DNA of 64,000 bases from Paenibacillus sp. FSL H8-0079 (GCF_037991315.1 NZ_CP150300.1:1302001-1366000); one strand, 5' to 3'; positions 17,550-27,602 are shown, counted from the first letter of the stretch. Made by a program: numbers and translations. The notes: generated by a model not told the origin, from the letters alone.

Positions 17550-17979
17550 TGGTATCACCTCAGTTGGGGTATAACGTTCAGAACTTTACCTGTTACAAGG
17601 AATTCTTGTGATTTGAGTAAATGGAAATATTTGAGTGAAGATAGTTATCCATATTATAGCTTTCAAAATGAAGTGTGTATAGATTTTTTGACATGAAGCA
17701 TACATAATGCATTCGAAAATAGTAGTTGAGTTTGTGATATGTATTTATAATACGCTTTCATTTTTATTATTTGGGCTTAGTTATTAGAAAACATTAATCA
17801 AGTGGGAATATGAGTGAGGTATGAGTCATTAAATATAACATTTGATTCGGAATGAAAGGTTATTTTAAAAGGTTAAGTGATTCTATGTACTGCCCACTCA
17901 GTTTGTCCACACCATTAAGAATCTTCTGAATAATACTATAAGAAGGACTGAACGAATTCAATCAAAGGAGGGTGATGAA
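17550..17979. other. AT-rich 430-base intergenic region
   Basis: No gene. Just before the BclA-C-like gene there is AATACTATA at 17932-17940 with ACACC about 18 bases upstream, a loose fit to a sigma-K type promoter (CATAnnnTA), which would suit a spore-surface gene. Weak evidence. Confidence 0.3.
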
Positions 17980-18768
17980 ATGGCTATTCTATCAACTGGG
18001 CCCATTGAGAATAGTATTTCAGGTATAACCGGTATCCGGCCGACTCAATCCGTTACGATCAAAATCGATAACCGGAATGAGACAGAAATGTTCACGGTGC
18101 TTCTTCGGGGCTATTACCTTAATGGAGTCAGAACACTATATGTAGAAGAACTGCTCAATGTATCACCTAATCAGGTTATAACCAAAGATTATGATGGGAA
18201 TTTTGACGCTTTCGAGTTTGTATTTTCAACCTCAGACACGGCTGCTGAGGAAGCCCAAATATCCGTATGGGGCAAAGGTACTGAAGACGAGTTAGTCGCA
18301 GCTCACCGATTGGTGTCTCAGGAGTTGTTGGGAGAGACACAGAGTACAACGGGAAAAGGTTTATCCTCATATGCTTATATTTTTAATACTTCAGCTCAGA
18401 CTGTTGCTACCGAAGCGGACATAACCTTTGACAGTAACCAAAATCTTACGAATATTACTCATACACCTAATACCGCTGAGATTATAATTGGCAATGCTGG
18501 TGACTACGCAGTATTTTTTATCGTTGCAGGTGTACAGGCAAACCAATTCACCCTTTATCAAAACGGAGCTCCTGTGGGTGGTAGTGTCTATGGTACTGGT
18601 GCGGGTACCCAACCCAATCCAGGAATGGTCATTATCACTGCTGCATCAAATGATGTACTGACATTACGGAATCATTCCAGTGCATCAGCAGTTGATCTGC
18701 AGACCCTGGCAGGCGGAACACAGATTAATGCCAATGCCTCTATCCTAATTCAACAACTGAGCAGTTAA
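17980..18768 (+). CDS. BclA C-terminal-domain protein without collagen repeats
   Basis: 262 aa. The C-terminal half, from about residue 128 (SSYAYIFNTSAQTVATEADI) through APVGGSVYGTGAGTQPNPG to LQTLAGGTQINANAS, matches the trimeric TNF/C1q-like C-terminal domain of exosporium glycoprotein BclA. In BclA that domain follows a collagen-like GXX tract; here it follows a 120-residue beta-rich domain beginning ILSTGPIENSISGITGIRPT, which I do not recognise. No signal peptide or membrane segment, as for spore coat and exosporium proteins. AAAGGAGGGTG lies before the ATG. Probably a spore-surface or other assembled surface protein. Confidence 0.8.
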   Translation: MAILSTGPIENSISGITGIRPTQSVTIKIDNRNETEMFTVLLRGYYLNGVRTLYVEELLNVSPNQVITKDYDGNFDAFEFVFSTSDTAAEEAQISVWGKGTEDELVAAHRLVSQELLGETQSTTGKGLSSYAYIFNTSAQTVATEADITFDSNQNLTNITHTPNTAEIIIGNAGDYAVFFIVAGVQANQFTLYQNGAPVGGSVYGTGAGTQPNPGMVIITAASNDVLTLRNHSSASAVDLQTLAGGTQINANASILIQQLSS

Positions 18769-18909
18769 ACTTTTCGAGCTTGTATTTTTGATTAATAAAT
18801 GGATGTGTCTAGAAAAATAGACATTTAAAATTGGGGTTGCTAATTTTTTAGACATTATGAGATGAACCGGAGCAAAGAAAAATTGGATGCTCTGGTATGG
18901 TGTTCGTCG

Positions 18910-18957
18910 AGAAAAACCATGTGCCTTGCAAGATAGAGGCAGCATGGTTTTTATTTT
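18910..18957. terminator. Bidirectional terminator between BclA-C gene and putB
   Basis: GAAAAACCATG...GCC and GGC...CATGGTTTTT arms; T-runs on both strands suit the two convergent genes. Confidence 0.8.
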
Positions 18958-18994
18958 GCCTTTGTTCATTTATATATTGATTTAGCTGAGATAA

Positions 18995-19918
18995 TTATCG
19001 GAACATATTCTTAACAACCATCCAGAGATTAGCCGGTTTTTCGGCCAAACGGCGGGTGTAGTACGGATACCACATGGTGCCATAAGGCACGTAACAGCGA
19101 ATCCGATAACCTTCTTTGGCGAGACGTTCCTGTTCGCTCATGCGCAGACCATATAACATCTGAAATTCAAACGCATCCGGTGATATTCCGCGGTCTTTGG
19201 CGTATTGTTTGGTCCAGCTGATGATGTGATCGTCATGCGAGGCAACCGCTGTGTATACCCCCTGATCGAGATGATTGCGAATCATCGTTTTGAATTGATG
19301 AATGACTTCAGAAGCATTCTGATAGGCCACAGATCCTGGCTCTTTGTAAGCTCCTTTGACCAGACGAAGCCGGATGCCTTCCCGAATCATATCCCGCGTA
19401 TCTTTCTCGGTGCGATGCAGATAAGCCTGCAATACTGTGCCTGTATTATGCAGTCCTTCCGAGTGCAGTCTACGCACAATGTCCAGCGTCGCTTGAGTAA
19501 ATGGGCTATCCTCCATGTCTATTCGGACGAACAAATCATGCAGCTTGGCTTGTGCGGCAACGGTACGGATATTTCGATAGCCCTCTTCTGGGTCGAGTGC
19601 GAGGCCCATTTGGGTTGGCTTCAGCGATACGTTGGAGTCTGCCTTCTCACGTGCAATGCCTTCTACCAGTCGTACGTACTCATCCCTGTATAATGCCGCT
19701 TCGCTGAGGCGGGTGATGCCCTCGCCCAGATGATCAAGCGTAGCCATGATGCCCTTGTTGTTGAGTATGCGGATCTCTTCGAGAGCTTCCTCCAAGGTAT
19801 TGCCTGCAATGAACTTGCCTGCCAGCCTTTTGCCGTATTTGATGGACAGGTTCTCCACAGCTTTGTTGCCTGCCACGGTCAACAACGTTTTACGATATAT
19901 TTCCGTTCCCACGCTCAT
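18995..19918 (-). CDS. putB: Proline dehydrogenase
   Basis: FAD-dependent proline dehydrogenase (307 aa), oxidising proline to pyrroline-5-carboxylate, the first step of proline catabolism. Typical monofunctional PRODH of Bacillales: LDHLGEG, NVSLKPTQMGLALD, FVRIDMEDS, GTVLQAYLHRTEKD, RLVKGAYKEP, VASHDDHII, FEFQMLYGLR and CYVPYGTMWYPYYTRRLAEKP (given as adjoining motifs), the last holding the paired Arg for proline carboxylate. AAGGAGG is 8 bases before the ATG. Divergent from rocA, and driven by its own sigma-54 promoter at 19956-19973. Confidence 0.96.
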   Translation of the reverse strand: MSVGTEIYRKTLLTVAGNKAVENLSIKYGKRLAGKFIAGNTLEEALEEIRILNNKGIMATLDHLGEGITRLSEAALYRDEYVRLVEGIAREKADSNVSLKPTQMGLALDPEEGYRNIRTVAAQAKLHDLFVRIDMEDSPFTQATLDIVRRLHSEGLHNTGTVLQAYLHRTEKDTRDMIREGIRLRLVKGAYKEPGSVAYQNASEVIHQFKTMIRNHLDQGVYTAVASHDDHIISWTKQYAKDRGISPDAFEFQMLYGLRMSEQERLAKEGYRIRCYVPYGTMWYPYYTRRLAEKPANLWMVVKNMFR

Positions 19919-19955
19919 CTTCGTTTCCTCCTTATTCCTTCTGTATCCTTAATTC

Positions 19956-19973
19956 AAGCAAGATATGTGCCAG
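19956..19973 (-). promoter_or_regulatory. Sigma-54 (-24/-12) promoter of putB
   Basis: Minus-strand CTGGCACATATCTTGCTT: GG and GC are separated by exactly 10 bases, matching TGGCAC-N5-TTGCW. It ends about 38 bases before the putB start. Confidence 0.88.
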
Positions 19974-20018
19974 ATGTGGCGATGGTTTACTATTTTTATT
20001 TGAAAGAAAGCTGCATCG

Positions 20019-20070
20019 GAAGGTTATTCTGTCATCGGAGTGGCCCGTGTGAATTTTCTGTAGTTGAATG
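20019..20070 (+). repeat. Partial copy C of the dispersed hairpin repeat
   Basis: ATCGGAAGGTTATTCTG, then a CATCGGAGTG-like stretch and a GTGTGAA...TTT...TAGTTGAA tail align with the 3' half of copy A (2735-2790). It sits exactly between the two divergent sigma-54 promoters of putB and rocA, where an activator would have to bind. Confidence 0.65.
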
Positions 20071-20102
20071 TAACGAGAAAAATATTTCAATTCCAACCGG
20101 AG

Positions 20103-20120
20103 TTGGCACGGATTTTGCTA
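20103..20120 (+). promoter_or_regulatory. Sigma-54 (-24/-12) promoter of rocA
   Basis: TTGGCACGGATTTTGCTA: GG and GC separated by exactly 10 bases, near-perfect to consensus, 82 bases before the rocA start. Confidence 0.92.
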
Positions 20121-20202
20121 CATATATTTGGTGATGAGTATCATACACAAAGCAATTCAGGCGAGCAGCCAGCGAACCCACATCCTGAAGGAGGAATCAT
20201 TC

Positions 20203-21750
20203 ATGAATATCCCTTTTGTTAACGAACCATTTACACCCTTTGCGGTCCCGGCGAACCAGGAAGCATTCGAAGACGCACTTCGTCAGGTAGAAGCTGAACT
20301 TGGGCGGGAATACCCTGTTATTATTGGTGGTCAAAAAATAACAAGTAGCCGCACGTTAACTTCCGTGAACCCCGCAGCCAAGAATCAGGTTGTCGGAACG
20401 ATTCATCAGGCAGATCAGGAATTGGCCGAGAAAGCCATTCAGACAGCAACGGAGACATTCCACACCTGGAAACATACCGACCCGAATGAACGGGCCCGTT
20501 ACCTGTACAAAGCAGCGGCCATTATGCGCCGTCGCAAGCATGAGTTCTCCGCATGGATGGTCTATGAAGCTGGCAAGACTTGGCCTGAAGCCGATGCGGA
20601 TACAGCGGAAGCCATTGATTTTATGGAATTCTATGCACGGGATATGCAGCGACTGAGTGAACCGCAGCCTCTCGTGCGGATTGCAGGGGAAGATAATGAA
20701 CTGAGTTATATTCCGCTGGGCGTTGGTGTGGTCATTCCACCTTGGAACTTCCCGCTGGCGATTATGGCAGGCATGACTTCGGCTGCATTGGTATCTGGCA
20801 ACACAGTAGTCTTGAAGCCTGCCAGCACAACTCCGGTAATTGCGGCAAAATTCATGGAACTGCTCGCAGAAGTTGGCGTGCCGGATGGCGTCGTGAACTT
20901 TTTACCAGGACCAGGCAGTGAAGTTGGCGATTATCTCGTGGATCATGCGCTTACCCGTTTTATTAGCTTCACCGGTTCCAGAGATGTAGGACTGCGAATT
21001 AATGAACGTGCAGCCCGTACCGCTCCAGGTCAGAAGTGGATCAAGCGGGTCATTGCAGAGATGGGTGGCAAGGATTCTATCGTTGTAGACAGTGACAGTG
21101 ATCTGGAACTGGCGGCAGAGTCCATTACCGCTTCGGCATTTGGTTTCTCAGGACAGAAATGTTCGGCGTGTTCCCGTGCCATTATTCATAAGGATGTATA
21201 TGATGAAGTATTGCAAAAAGTGATTGAACGGACACAGAAACTAACGATGGGCAGTCCACTTGAAGTGGGCAGTCAGGTTGGGCCGGTTATCGATGATAAG
21301 GCATATGCGAAGATTACGGAATATATTGAAATTGGCAAGAGTGAGGGACGTCTTGTGCATGGTGGCGGTACAGGGAACGTTGAAGGGTATTTCATTGAAC
21401 CAACCATTATTGCGGATGTGGACCCGAAAGCCCGGATTGCGCAAGACGAGATTTTTGGACCTGTGCTTGCGTTTATCAAAGCAGAATCCTTCCAGGACGC
21501 ACTGGATATCGCCAATAATACGGACTATGGCCTGACTGGCGCGGTGATCTCGCGTAATCGTAAACATCTGGAACAGGCAAGAGGCGAGTACTTCGCGGGT
21601 AATCTGTACTTCAATCGAAAATGTACCGGAGCACTGGTGGGCACGCATCCATTTGGTGGATTCAACATGTCGGGTACGGATTCCAAGGCAGGTGGAAGAG
21701 ATTATCTGCTGCTGTTTACACAAGCGAAGCTCGTATCGGAGAAATACTAA
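20203..21750 (+). CDS. rocA: 1-pyrroline-5-carboxylate dehydrogenase
   Basis: NAD-dependent aldehyde dehydrogenase (515 aa, the length of Bacillus RocA) that converts pyrroline-5-carboxylate/glutamate semialdehyde to glutamate. Catalytic Glu in [14 protein letters not shown] and catalytic Cys in [14 protein letters not shown]; nucleotide-site [14 protein letters not shown] and the C-terminal [17 protein letters not shown] are family-typical. The start is ATG at 20203 with GAAGGAGGAA upstream; an in-frame ATG at 20128 lies only 8 bases past the promoter and has no ribosome binding site. With putB it forms the complete proline-to-glutamate route. Confidence 0.96.
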   Translation: MNIPFVNEPFTPFAVPANQEAFEDALRQVEAELGREYPVIIGGQKITSSRTLTSVNPAAKNQVVGTIHQADQELAEKAIQTATETFHTWKHTDPNERARYLYKAAAIMRRRKHEFSAWMVYEAGKTWPEADADTAEAIDFMEFYARDMQRLSEPQPLVRIAGEDNELSYIPLGVGVVIPPWNFPLAIMAGMTSAALVSGNTVVLKPASTTPVIAAKFMELLAEVGVPDGVVNFLPGPGSEVGDYLVDHALTRFISFTGSRDVGLRINERAARTAPGQKWIKRVIAEMGGKDSIVVDSDSDLELAAESITASAFGFSGQKCSACSRAIIHKDVYDEVLQKVIERTQKLTMGSPLEVGSQVGPVIDDKAYAKITEYIEIGKSEGRLVHGGGTGNVEGYFIEPTIIADVDPKARIAQDEIFGPVLAFIKAESFQDALDIANNTDYGLTGAVISRNRKHLEQARGEYFAGNLYFNRKCTGALVGTHPFGGFNMSGTDSKAGGRDYLLLFTQAKLVSEKY

Positions 21751-21782
21751 ACCAATTATCCATGATCCGACTAAAAGAGTGC

Positions 21783-21811
21783 TTACAATAGCTTGAATAG
21801 TATGCTATTAT
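21783..21811 (+). promoter_or_regulatory. Sigma-A promoter of sigL
   Basis: TTACAA, 17-base spacer, TATTAT, 61 bases before the sigL start. Confidence 0.65.
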
Positions 21812-21872
21812 CCCTGCAAATGCTTTTGTTCGGATATGCTTATTACCCAGCAACGCATAAGGAGGGATACGG

Positions 21873-23177
21873 ATGTTAGGTGTTCAGTTGGTACAGGAAC
21901 AACGTATTCGGCTGTCCATCACGCCGGAGATGAAACAATCCTTTCATTTGCTAACCATGTCTGGTCAGGATCTGACCCGTTATTTGCAGGATGCGGCAGA
22001 GGAAAATCCGGTGCTTGAACTGGAAGAACAAGCTGAGCCTCTCGCCCGGATTCCGCGGCGAATGGATCAGCGCAGATATGCTTCCTATGATCCGCTGCTT
22101 CAGGCCAAAGGTGCCGAACCTACATTGGAACAATTGCTGATTGCACAAATTCGAGTGATGACACTTCAAGATGAATTGGAAATTATAGCAGTATATTTGG
22201 CAGGATGCGTTAATGATGATGGATATCTGACGGTTGAACTGGCAGAGGTGCAAGCAGCACTTGAGCTACCGATGAGCGAGGTTGCAGCAGGACTGGAGCT
22301 TCTCCAGTCGCTGGACCCCGCCGGTGTAGGAGCGCGGAATTTGCAGGAATGTTTGTTGCTCCAGATCAGACGTGATCCATCTGCTGCGCTGCATGCGGAG
22401 CGGATGGTGGAAGCGGGATTGGAAGCACTGGTTCCTTTTCACCCAGGTCGAACAGGGAGCCGATTAGGTATGACCTCACGGGAAGCTCAGACTGCCTATG
22501 ACTATATTACACGTCTGGATCCCAAGCCCTGTCGATCCATCGGATGTACGGAACGACCGCATTACATTATTCCCGATGCTATTGTTGGATTGCGTAATGG
22601 GGAGGCTCATTTCAGTCTGCATGCGGCAGGTAACCCTCGTGTATCCATGAATGAAGCATGTTTCCGTTGGATCAGGGATGAGGCACCAGACGAAATTTGG
22701 TCTACTCGCGCGGCAGAAGCGAGGGCTATCATTCGTAGTGTACACCAGCGGCGCAGAACGTTAATGCGTGTGCTGGCGGCCGTGATGGAAGAGCAGAAGC
22801 ACTTTTTGATTAAAGGACCATCCGCGTTAAAACCGCTTAATCTCGCTATTATTGCAGAGAAGATTGGCATGCACGAATCAACGGTAAGTCGTGCCGTGAA
22901 CGGTAAATATATAGACACCCCGCATGGTGTATATGAACTCAGAACTTTTTTTGCCTCGGGAATTGGTACAACGTCCGGGGATAAAACATCCGCCTCAGCA
23001 GTGAAACGGAGATTAAAAGAACTCATTCGCATGGAACAGACCCATCGGCCGCACTCGGACAGTCAGTTGGCGACACTACTCGCTGAGGACGGGATTATCA
23101 TCTCTCGCAGAACGGTCACCAAGTACCGGGAGGAGCTTCAAATTTTGCCTTCCCTTGAGCGTAAACGGTGGGCTTAA
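21873..23177 (+). CDS. sigL: RNA polymerase sigma-54 factor
   Basis: 434 aa RpoN/SigL. Region I (MKQSFHLLTMSGQDLTRYLQ, activator-interacting, near residue 20), core-binding domain, HTH (LAIIAEKIGMHESTVSRAVN) followed by GKYIDTPHGVYELRTFF, and the DNA-contacting RpoN box at the end as SRRTVTKYREE (consensus ARRTVAKYRE). AAGGAGGG precedes the ATG. Its -24/-12 target promoters (putB, rocA, aspA) surround it; the partner activator is at 15849-17549. Ends 132 bases before the convergent aspA stop, with a terminator between. Confidence 0.97.
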   Translation: MLGVQLVQEQRIRLSITPEMKQSFHLLTMSGQDLTRYLQDAAEENPVLELEEQAEPLARIPRRMDQRRYASYDPLLQAKGAEPTLEQLLIAQIRVMTLQDELEIIAVYLAGCVNDDGYLTVELAEVQAALELPMSEVAAGLELLQSLDPAGVGARNLQECLLLQIRRDPSAALHAERMVEAGLEALVPFHPGRTGSRLGMTSREAQTAYDYITRLDPKPCRSIGCTERPHYIIPDAIVGLRNGEAHFSLHAAGNPRVSMNEACFRWIRDEAPDEIWSTRAAEARAIIRSVHQRRRTLMRVLAAVMEEQKHFLIKGPSALKPLNLAIIAEKIGMHESTVSRAVNGKYIDTPHGVYELRTFFASGIGTTSGDKTSASAVKRRLKELIRMEQTHRPHSDSQLATLLAEDGIIISRRTVTKYREELQILPSLERKRWA

Positions 23178-23211
23178 CGGAGTAGCAAGCGTAGTTTGAT
23201 CGCTGAATACA

Positions 23212-23256
23212 AAAGAACCCCTGCAAACCGGATCAATGGTTTGTGGGGGCTCTTTG
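23212..23256. terminator. Bidirectional terminator between sigL and aspA
   Basis: AAAGAaCCCCtGCAAACC / GGTTTGtGGGGgCTCTTT stem with 8-base loop. Confidence 0.8.
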
Positions 23257-23309
23257 TGATGTTATTCGTGTTTGATCTTCTGCATTCCTGCATTAGATTT
23301 CCTGATTCC

Positions 23310-24743
23310 CTACATGCGTTCCATATTACGTAGAAAGTGTTCTCCGGCAATACCTGGCGTGGTCATCTGCTCCGGATGAAGAATCTCTTCCAGTTCTTCC
23401 GGTGTCAGCAGTCCGCGTTCCAGAATGATCTCCTGCAAGGTAAGTCCAGTCTTGAGAGCTTCCTTCACGATGGAAGCTGCCACATTATAACCTAAGTGCG
23501 GGTTCAACGCCGTAACCACACTGAAACTTTGCTTCATGATTAATTCGCAGCGCTCACGGTTGGCTTCCATCTCTTCCACCGCATAACGCGTGAAGACATC
23601 AATACCGTTATTCATAATTTTCAGAGATTGCAGCAAATTGAATGCAATAACCGGGCCCATAACATTCAGCTCGAATTGGCCAGCTTCACACGCCATACAG
23701 ATCGTATGGTCGTTACCCATCACCTGGAAAGATACTTGGTTAATGACTTCGGCCATAACAGGGTTGACTTTGCCCGGCATAATGGACGAACCGGGCTGAC
23801 GCGGTGGCAGACGCAATTCATTGAATCCTGCACGCGGACCTGAAGCCATCATGCGAATATCATTACAGATTTTGGACAGGCTGACTGCACATACCTTGAG
23901 CGCTGCTGAAAGTTCCAGATAGGCATCCGTGTTCTGCGTCGCATCCACGAGATCTTCTGCTGTCTGTAGTGGTAGTCCGGTAACATCAGACAGGTGCTCC
24001 GTAACCTTGACGATATATTCGGGTTTCGCATTGAGGCCTGTACCTACCGCAGTTGCACCCATATTAATAGTAAGCAGGCGGCGATTGGCGAATTCAAGAC
24101 GCTCGATATCCCGTCCGATTACGCGGGCATAAGCTCCGAATTCTTGTCCAAGGCGAATAGGCACGGCATCCTGAAGATGTGTACGGCCTACTTTAACCAC
24201 ATCGTTGAATTCCTCTTCTTTTTTACGGAACGCATCCTGTAGTCTTTTCATGGTAGCGAGTAACGTTTCGGATAGTCGATACGCCGCAATACGCAATGCT
24301 GTAGGCACCACGTCATTGGTGGATTGGGACATATTCACATGATTATTAGGATTGCAGTGGAAGTAATCTCCCTTACTTTGCAATAACAGTTCGAGTCCGC
24401 GATTGGCGAGAATTTCGTTCATATTCATATTCATGGAGGTGCCTGCACCGCCCTGAATGGAGTCCACAATAAAATGATCCAGATGATGGCCTTTCATCAT
24501 TTCTTCAGCCGCCATGACGATGACATCGCCAATTTTGCTTGGTAGCATTTTCAGCTCCATATTCGTAACTGCCGCAGCCTTTTTCACCGCGGCCAGAGCT
24601 GTGATCAACTCCCGGTGTACCGGAACGCCGGTAATCGGGAAGTTCTCTACGGCCCGCACCGTCTGAATGCCGTAATAGGCATAAGCAGGTATTTCTTTTT
24701 CACCGATAAAATCTTTCTCCGTCCTTGTGGACATAGTAGACAT
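23310..24743 (-). CDS. aspA: Aspartate ammonia-lyase
   Basis: Aspartase (477 aa), deaminating aspartate to fumarate. Fumarase/aspartase superfamily signatures: GGAGTSMNMNMNEI, NMSQSTNDVVPTA, VGRTHLQDAVP and the flexible catalytic-loop signature GSSIMPGKVNPVM. Substrate choice of aspartase over fumarase is suggested by overall similarity to Bacillus AnsB/AspA and the catabolic setting. Start ATG at 24743 follows GGAGG by 8 bases; an ATG seven codons upstream lacks a site. A sigma-54 promoter lies 74 bases upstream, so expression should depend on SigL and a partner activator. Confidence 0.94.
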   Translation of the reverse strand: MSTMSTRTEKDFIGEKEIPAYAYYGIQTVRAVENFPITGVPVHRELITALAAVKKAAAVTNMELKMLPSKIGDVIVMAAEEMMKGHHLDHFIVDSIQGGAGTSMNMNMNEILANRGLELLLQSKGDYFHCNPNNHVNMSQSTNDVVPTALRIAAYRLSETLLATMKRLQDAFRKKEEEFNDVVKVGRTHLQDAVPIRLGQEFGAYARVIGRDIERLEFANRRLLTINMGATAVGTGLNAKPEYIVKVTEHLSDVTGLPLQTAEDLVDATQNTDAYLELSAALKVCAVSLSKICNDIRMMASGPRAGFNELRLPPRQPGSSIMPGKVNPVMAEVINQVSFQVMGNDHTICMACEAGQFELNVMGPVIAFNLLQSLKIMNNGIDVFTRYAVEEMEANRERCELIMKQSFSVVTALNPHLGYNVAASIVKEALKTGLTLQEIILERGLLTPEELEEILHPEQMTTPGIAGEHFLRNMERM

Positions 24744-24816
24744 TTCGTTCGCCTCCAGTGGCATCCAATAAATAGGTCAGCTCCGGCATTGCCGAAGCGC
24801 ACTCAGTATATCATTT

Positions 24817-24834
24817 AAGCAAAATGGATGCCAA
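24817..24834 (-). promoter_or_regulatory. Sigma-54 (-24/-12) promoter of aspA
   Basis: Minus-strand TTGGCATCCATTTTGCTT, GG-N10-GC spacing exact; the -24 reads TTGGCAT instead of TTGGCAC. It lies in the 325-base gap 24744-25068, whose remainder is AT-rich and shows no gene. Confidence 0.82.
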
Positions 24835-25068
24835 GCTAAATCATTTCGCCTAATTTGCCGATAATAATTTAAATTAAGGATTTATTTTACACGTAGTTCA
24901 TCATTAAAGGGGGCTGAAAAGCTTGTCTTATTCATTATGCACTATATGGTAGAGAAGTCATGCATGAACCATAAGCAGGGAGTGGATAGAACGGTTTCAG
25001 TGATGTATGTCACATGATATTTAGTACATGATTGGTAAAATAGGAAAAAAGGACTACGGGGTGTAAAC

Positions 25069-26346
25069 ATGAAATGGACTTTAGGCGCAAAGACAGTCGC
25101 GGGTTTGGTACTGATCTCAATTATTACGTACGGAACTAGCGGCTTTTTTATATTTTTCCTCCAGGACTGGCTCTCATTTAACATGCCAAGCTGGTTGTAT
25201 ATCTCCATCATCCTTGTTATGGGGGTGTGTTGGAACGGGATTCTCGGATGGTTCGCCTCTCGCTGGCTAACTCGTCCAATTGTTCAGCTTTCTCGTGCGG
25301 CACAACAAGTTTCATCCGGGGATTTGACAACCGAGATTCCACAGCGACGTGCGCAGGATGAACTTACTGTATTATATGATGCTTTTCGCGTAATGGTTTC
25401 TAATCTCAGAAGTATTGTAAACGATATCGCAGACAGTACACGTACAACATCACAGAACGCCCAGTCGCTTAGTGAAGCGATTACGCAAGCTGCTGAGCAG
25501 ATCGAGATGATGTCGGAAGCGGTGGATCATATTGCGGTGGGAGTAGAAGAACAGAAAGTTACTTCTCATCAGTCTCTGATTACTGCGGATGAGATGTTGA
25601 ACGACTTCCAGCGTATGCATAGCCAGTCGATGGGCATGACAGAGATGTCTGGTCAGATGGAACGATCGGTGGATCATACGAAACAGACCTTCTCATCCCT
25701 GATGAAAGGAATGGACGAGCTGGCCGAGTCTCACAATCGTTCTCGTGACATTATGCTGTTGCTGGAGAAGGAAGCCTCCGATATCGAGGTAATTACCCAG
25801 TCTGTCAAAAATATTGCTGAGGAAACAGGACTGCTTGCCCTGAATGCTTCCATTGAGGCTGCACGAGCTGGCGAAGAAGGTTCTGGTTTTGCAGTCGTGG
25901 CGCAGCAGATCCGCAAGCTAGCAGACGAGAGTAAAGAATCGGTGCATCGTATTAATGAGTTGATTAGTCGTGTGCAGCAACGGATCAGGGAGACGGCACA
26001 ACTGTCTCATGAGCAGCATGGACTGGTGGTTAATGAATCCGAACGGACGATCTCTGTGGATCAGACGTTGCATGAACTGACAGGTACGGTGGAAGTATTT
26101 ATGAAGGGTGCACATGATATCGGTTCCAAAATTGCAGAACAGACAGGACGCGTGGAGCAAACACACGGTCATGTGAAGAAGATCCAGGGGAAAGCCGGAT
26201 CGTTCTCGGATGAGGCGAGACGAATCATGGATGCCGCACACGAAGAGACAGCCATCATGGAGGAGATTTCCTCCTCGGCTGAAGAACTGAGACAATTAAC
26301 GGATCGATTAATGGACAAAACCAAAGCATTCCGGATGCAGCCTTAA
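25069..26346 (+). CDS. Methyl-accepting chemotaxis protein without extracellular sensor domain
   Basis: 425 aa. Two close membrane segments (about 7-31 and 41-65) with only a short outside loop, then a HAMP domain ([23 protein letters not shown] region), then the cytoplasmic signalling coiled coil with the conserved tip [20 protein letters not shown]. Lacking a periplasmic ligand domain, it probably senses membrane state or a partner. GGGGTG precedes the ATG. Single gene. Confidence 0.9.
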   Translation: MKWTLGAKTVAGLVLISIITYGTSGFFIFFLQDWLSFNMPSWLYISIILVMGVCWNGILGWFASRWLTRPIVQLSRAAQQVSSGDLTTEIPQRRAQDELTVLYDAFRVMVSNLRSIVNDIADSTRTTSQNAQSLSEAITQAAEQIEMMSEAVDHIAVGVEEQKVTSHQSLITADEMLNDFQRMHSQSMGMTEMSGQMERSVDHTKQTFSSLMKGMDELAESHNRSRDIMLLLEKEASDIEVITQSVKNIAEETGLLALNASIEAARAGEEGSGFAVVAQQIRKLADESKESVHRINELISRVQQRIRETAQLSHEQHGLVVNESERTISVDQTLHELTGTVEVFMKGAHDIGSKIAEQTGRVEQTHGHVKKIQGKAGSFSDEARRIMDAAHEETAIMEEISSSAEELRQLTDRLMDKTKAFRMQP

Positions 26347-26544
26347 GCTGTGTTCGGAATTTTTTTTGCTTTTTAAGAATAATTTTGCCTTGGGAATTTG
26401 CTTATTCTGGTTAAAGCCGAACGTTCTTTCGTGAAAAGAGAAATATGTAAAGATTTTTTTTTGAAAGATTAACAAATTCGCAACTTGCAGGCGATAAATG
26501 AAGATATAATAGGATTATCACAACAGAAGAAGGAGCCCAGTATA

Positions 26545-27390
26545 TTGAAAACTTGGACAGGTATCCTGCTGATGATTATTTTGGCGGTAGCTACGATTAG
26601 TACAACTTCAGCTGCCAGAACCATGAATGAATCGCAAAAACAGCTTAACATAGATGATCAATCCAGCCAGACCGAAGTGGTCGAGGCTTCCAATATAGAT
26701 AAAATGCATGACGCAGCGAATACAATTCAAGAATCGATTCCTGTTAAAGAGCAGTACGTTTCAGTTGCATCGGAAAATGAGAATATCAGATTATACCCTA
26801 TGAAAGTTGAGGGTTCAGGATATATATATAACGGAATGATTTTGGAAGTGGACGGCAAGACGCGAGAATTTAGTGATTGGCAAGGAGAAGGCGGGTCTTA
26901 CAAGCCCGAAGTACACGAGCTGGATCTGAACGGAGACGGCCAGAAAGAGATTGTTGTTCTGTACACGGAAGGTCATGGAACAGGTATTTATTTGGGACAA
27001 GCACGTATTATTAATCCGGTAACGCTGGAAGAGATGAAGATGCAATCTCTCGATGAGATCGTGAAGCAGCATGTGCAGTCGAAAGTTACGGTTAGATCAG
27101 ACCGTGTGGATGTTGATGTCACCGTTGATGGCCTACAAGCAGAGCCTTCACGGATCGAGGAAGACACAAGTGGTGGCGAATATAACAAAGAGTTGGGATT
27201 CGGTGGAGTGACGTATTACAGTGTGGAGGATGGTAAGCTTGTCGTATCAGCAGCAGGATCTTATGGTTTGGGTCTATACGCTGGTGATCTGACATTTGCT
27301 TATGCGTATCAAGATGGCGAATGGAAGGCCGCAGATCTGAAGTACAGCATGGAAATATATGAAGAAGAATATTATGAATCCTTTGATTGA
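26545..27390 (+). CDS. Secreted or membrane-anchored protein with VCBS/FG-GAP-like segment
   Basis: 281 aa. TTG start at 26545 chosen because AGAAGGAG lies 9 bases upstream; the 20 codons before it lack a site. N-terminal hydrophobic segment (WTGILLMIILAVATISTTSA, residues 3-22) is a signal peptide or anchor. Residues around 130 read ELDLNGDGQKEIVVLYTEGH, a calcium-loop FG-GAP/VCBS-like element found in uncharacterised exported proteins of Bacillales. The C-terminus is acidic (EIYEEEYYESFD). Function not known. Confidence 0.8.
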   Translation: MKTWTGILLMIILAVATISTTSAARTMNESQKQLNIDDQSSQTEVVEASNIDKMHDAANTIQESIPVKEQYVSVASENENIRLYPMKVEGSGYIYNGMILEVDGKTREFSDWQGEGGSYKPEVHELDLNGDGQKEIVVLYTEGHGTGIYLGQARIINPVTLEEMKMQSLDEIVKQHVQSKVTVRSDRVDVDVTVDGLQAEPSRIEEDTSGGEYNKELGFGGVTYYSVEDGKLVVSAAGSYGLGLYAGDLTFAYAYQDGEWKAADLKYSMEIYEEEYYESFD

Positions 27391-27450
27391 GATTTAGTGA
27401 ACAGTTGAACAGAATATCTCCTTTCTGCCTTTGCGGACAATGGGGAAAAG

Positions 27451-27489
27451 GACGAGGCTGAAAAAAACGTGACATACAGCCTCGTTTTG
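27451..27489 (+). terminator. Terminator
   Basis: ACGAGGCTG / CAGCCTCGT stem followed by TTTTGT. Confidence 0.75.
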
Positions 27490-27602
27490 TGCTGCCCAGA
27501 CATAGGAAATGTGTACTAAAAATGCAGGGAATAATTGACATGATCACTTTAGTCGTTTAAATGTATAAAGGACAACTCATTTAACGTTCAGGAGGGATTT
27601 TG

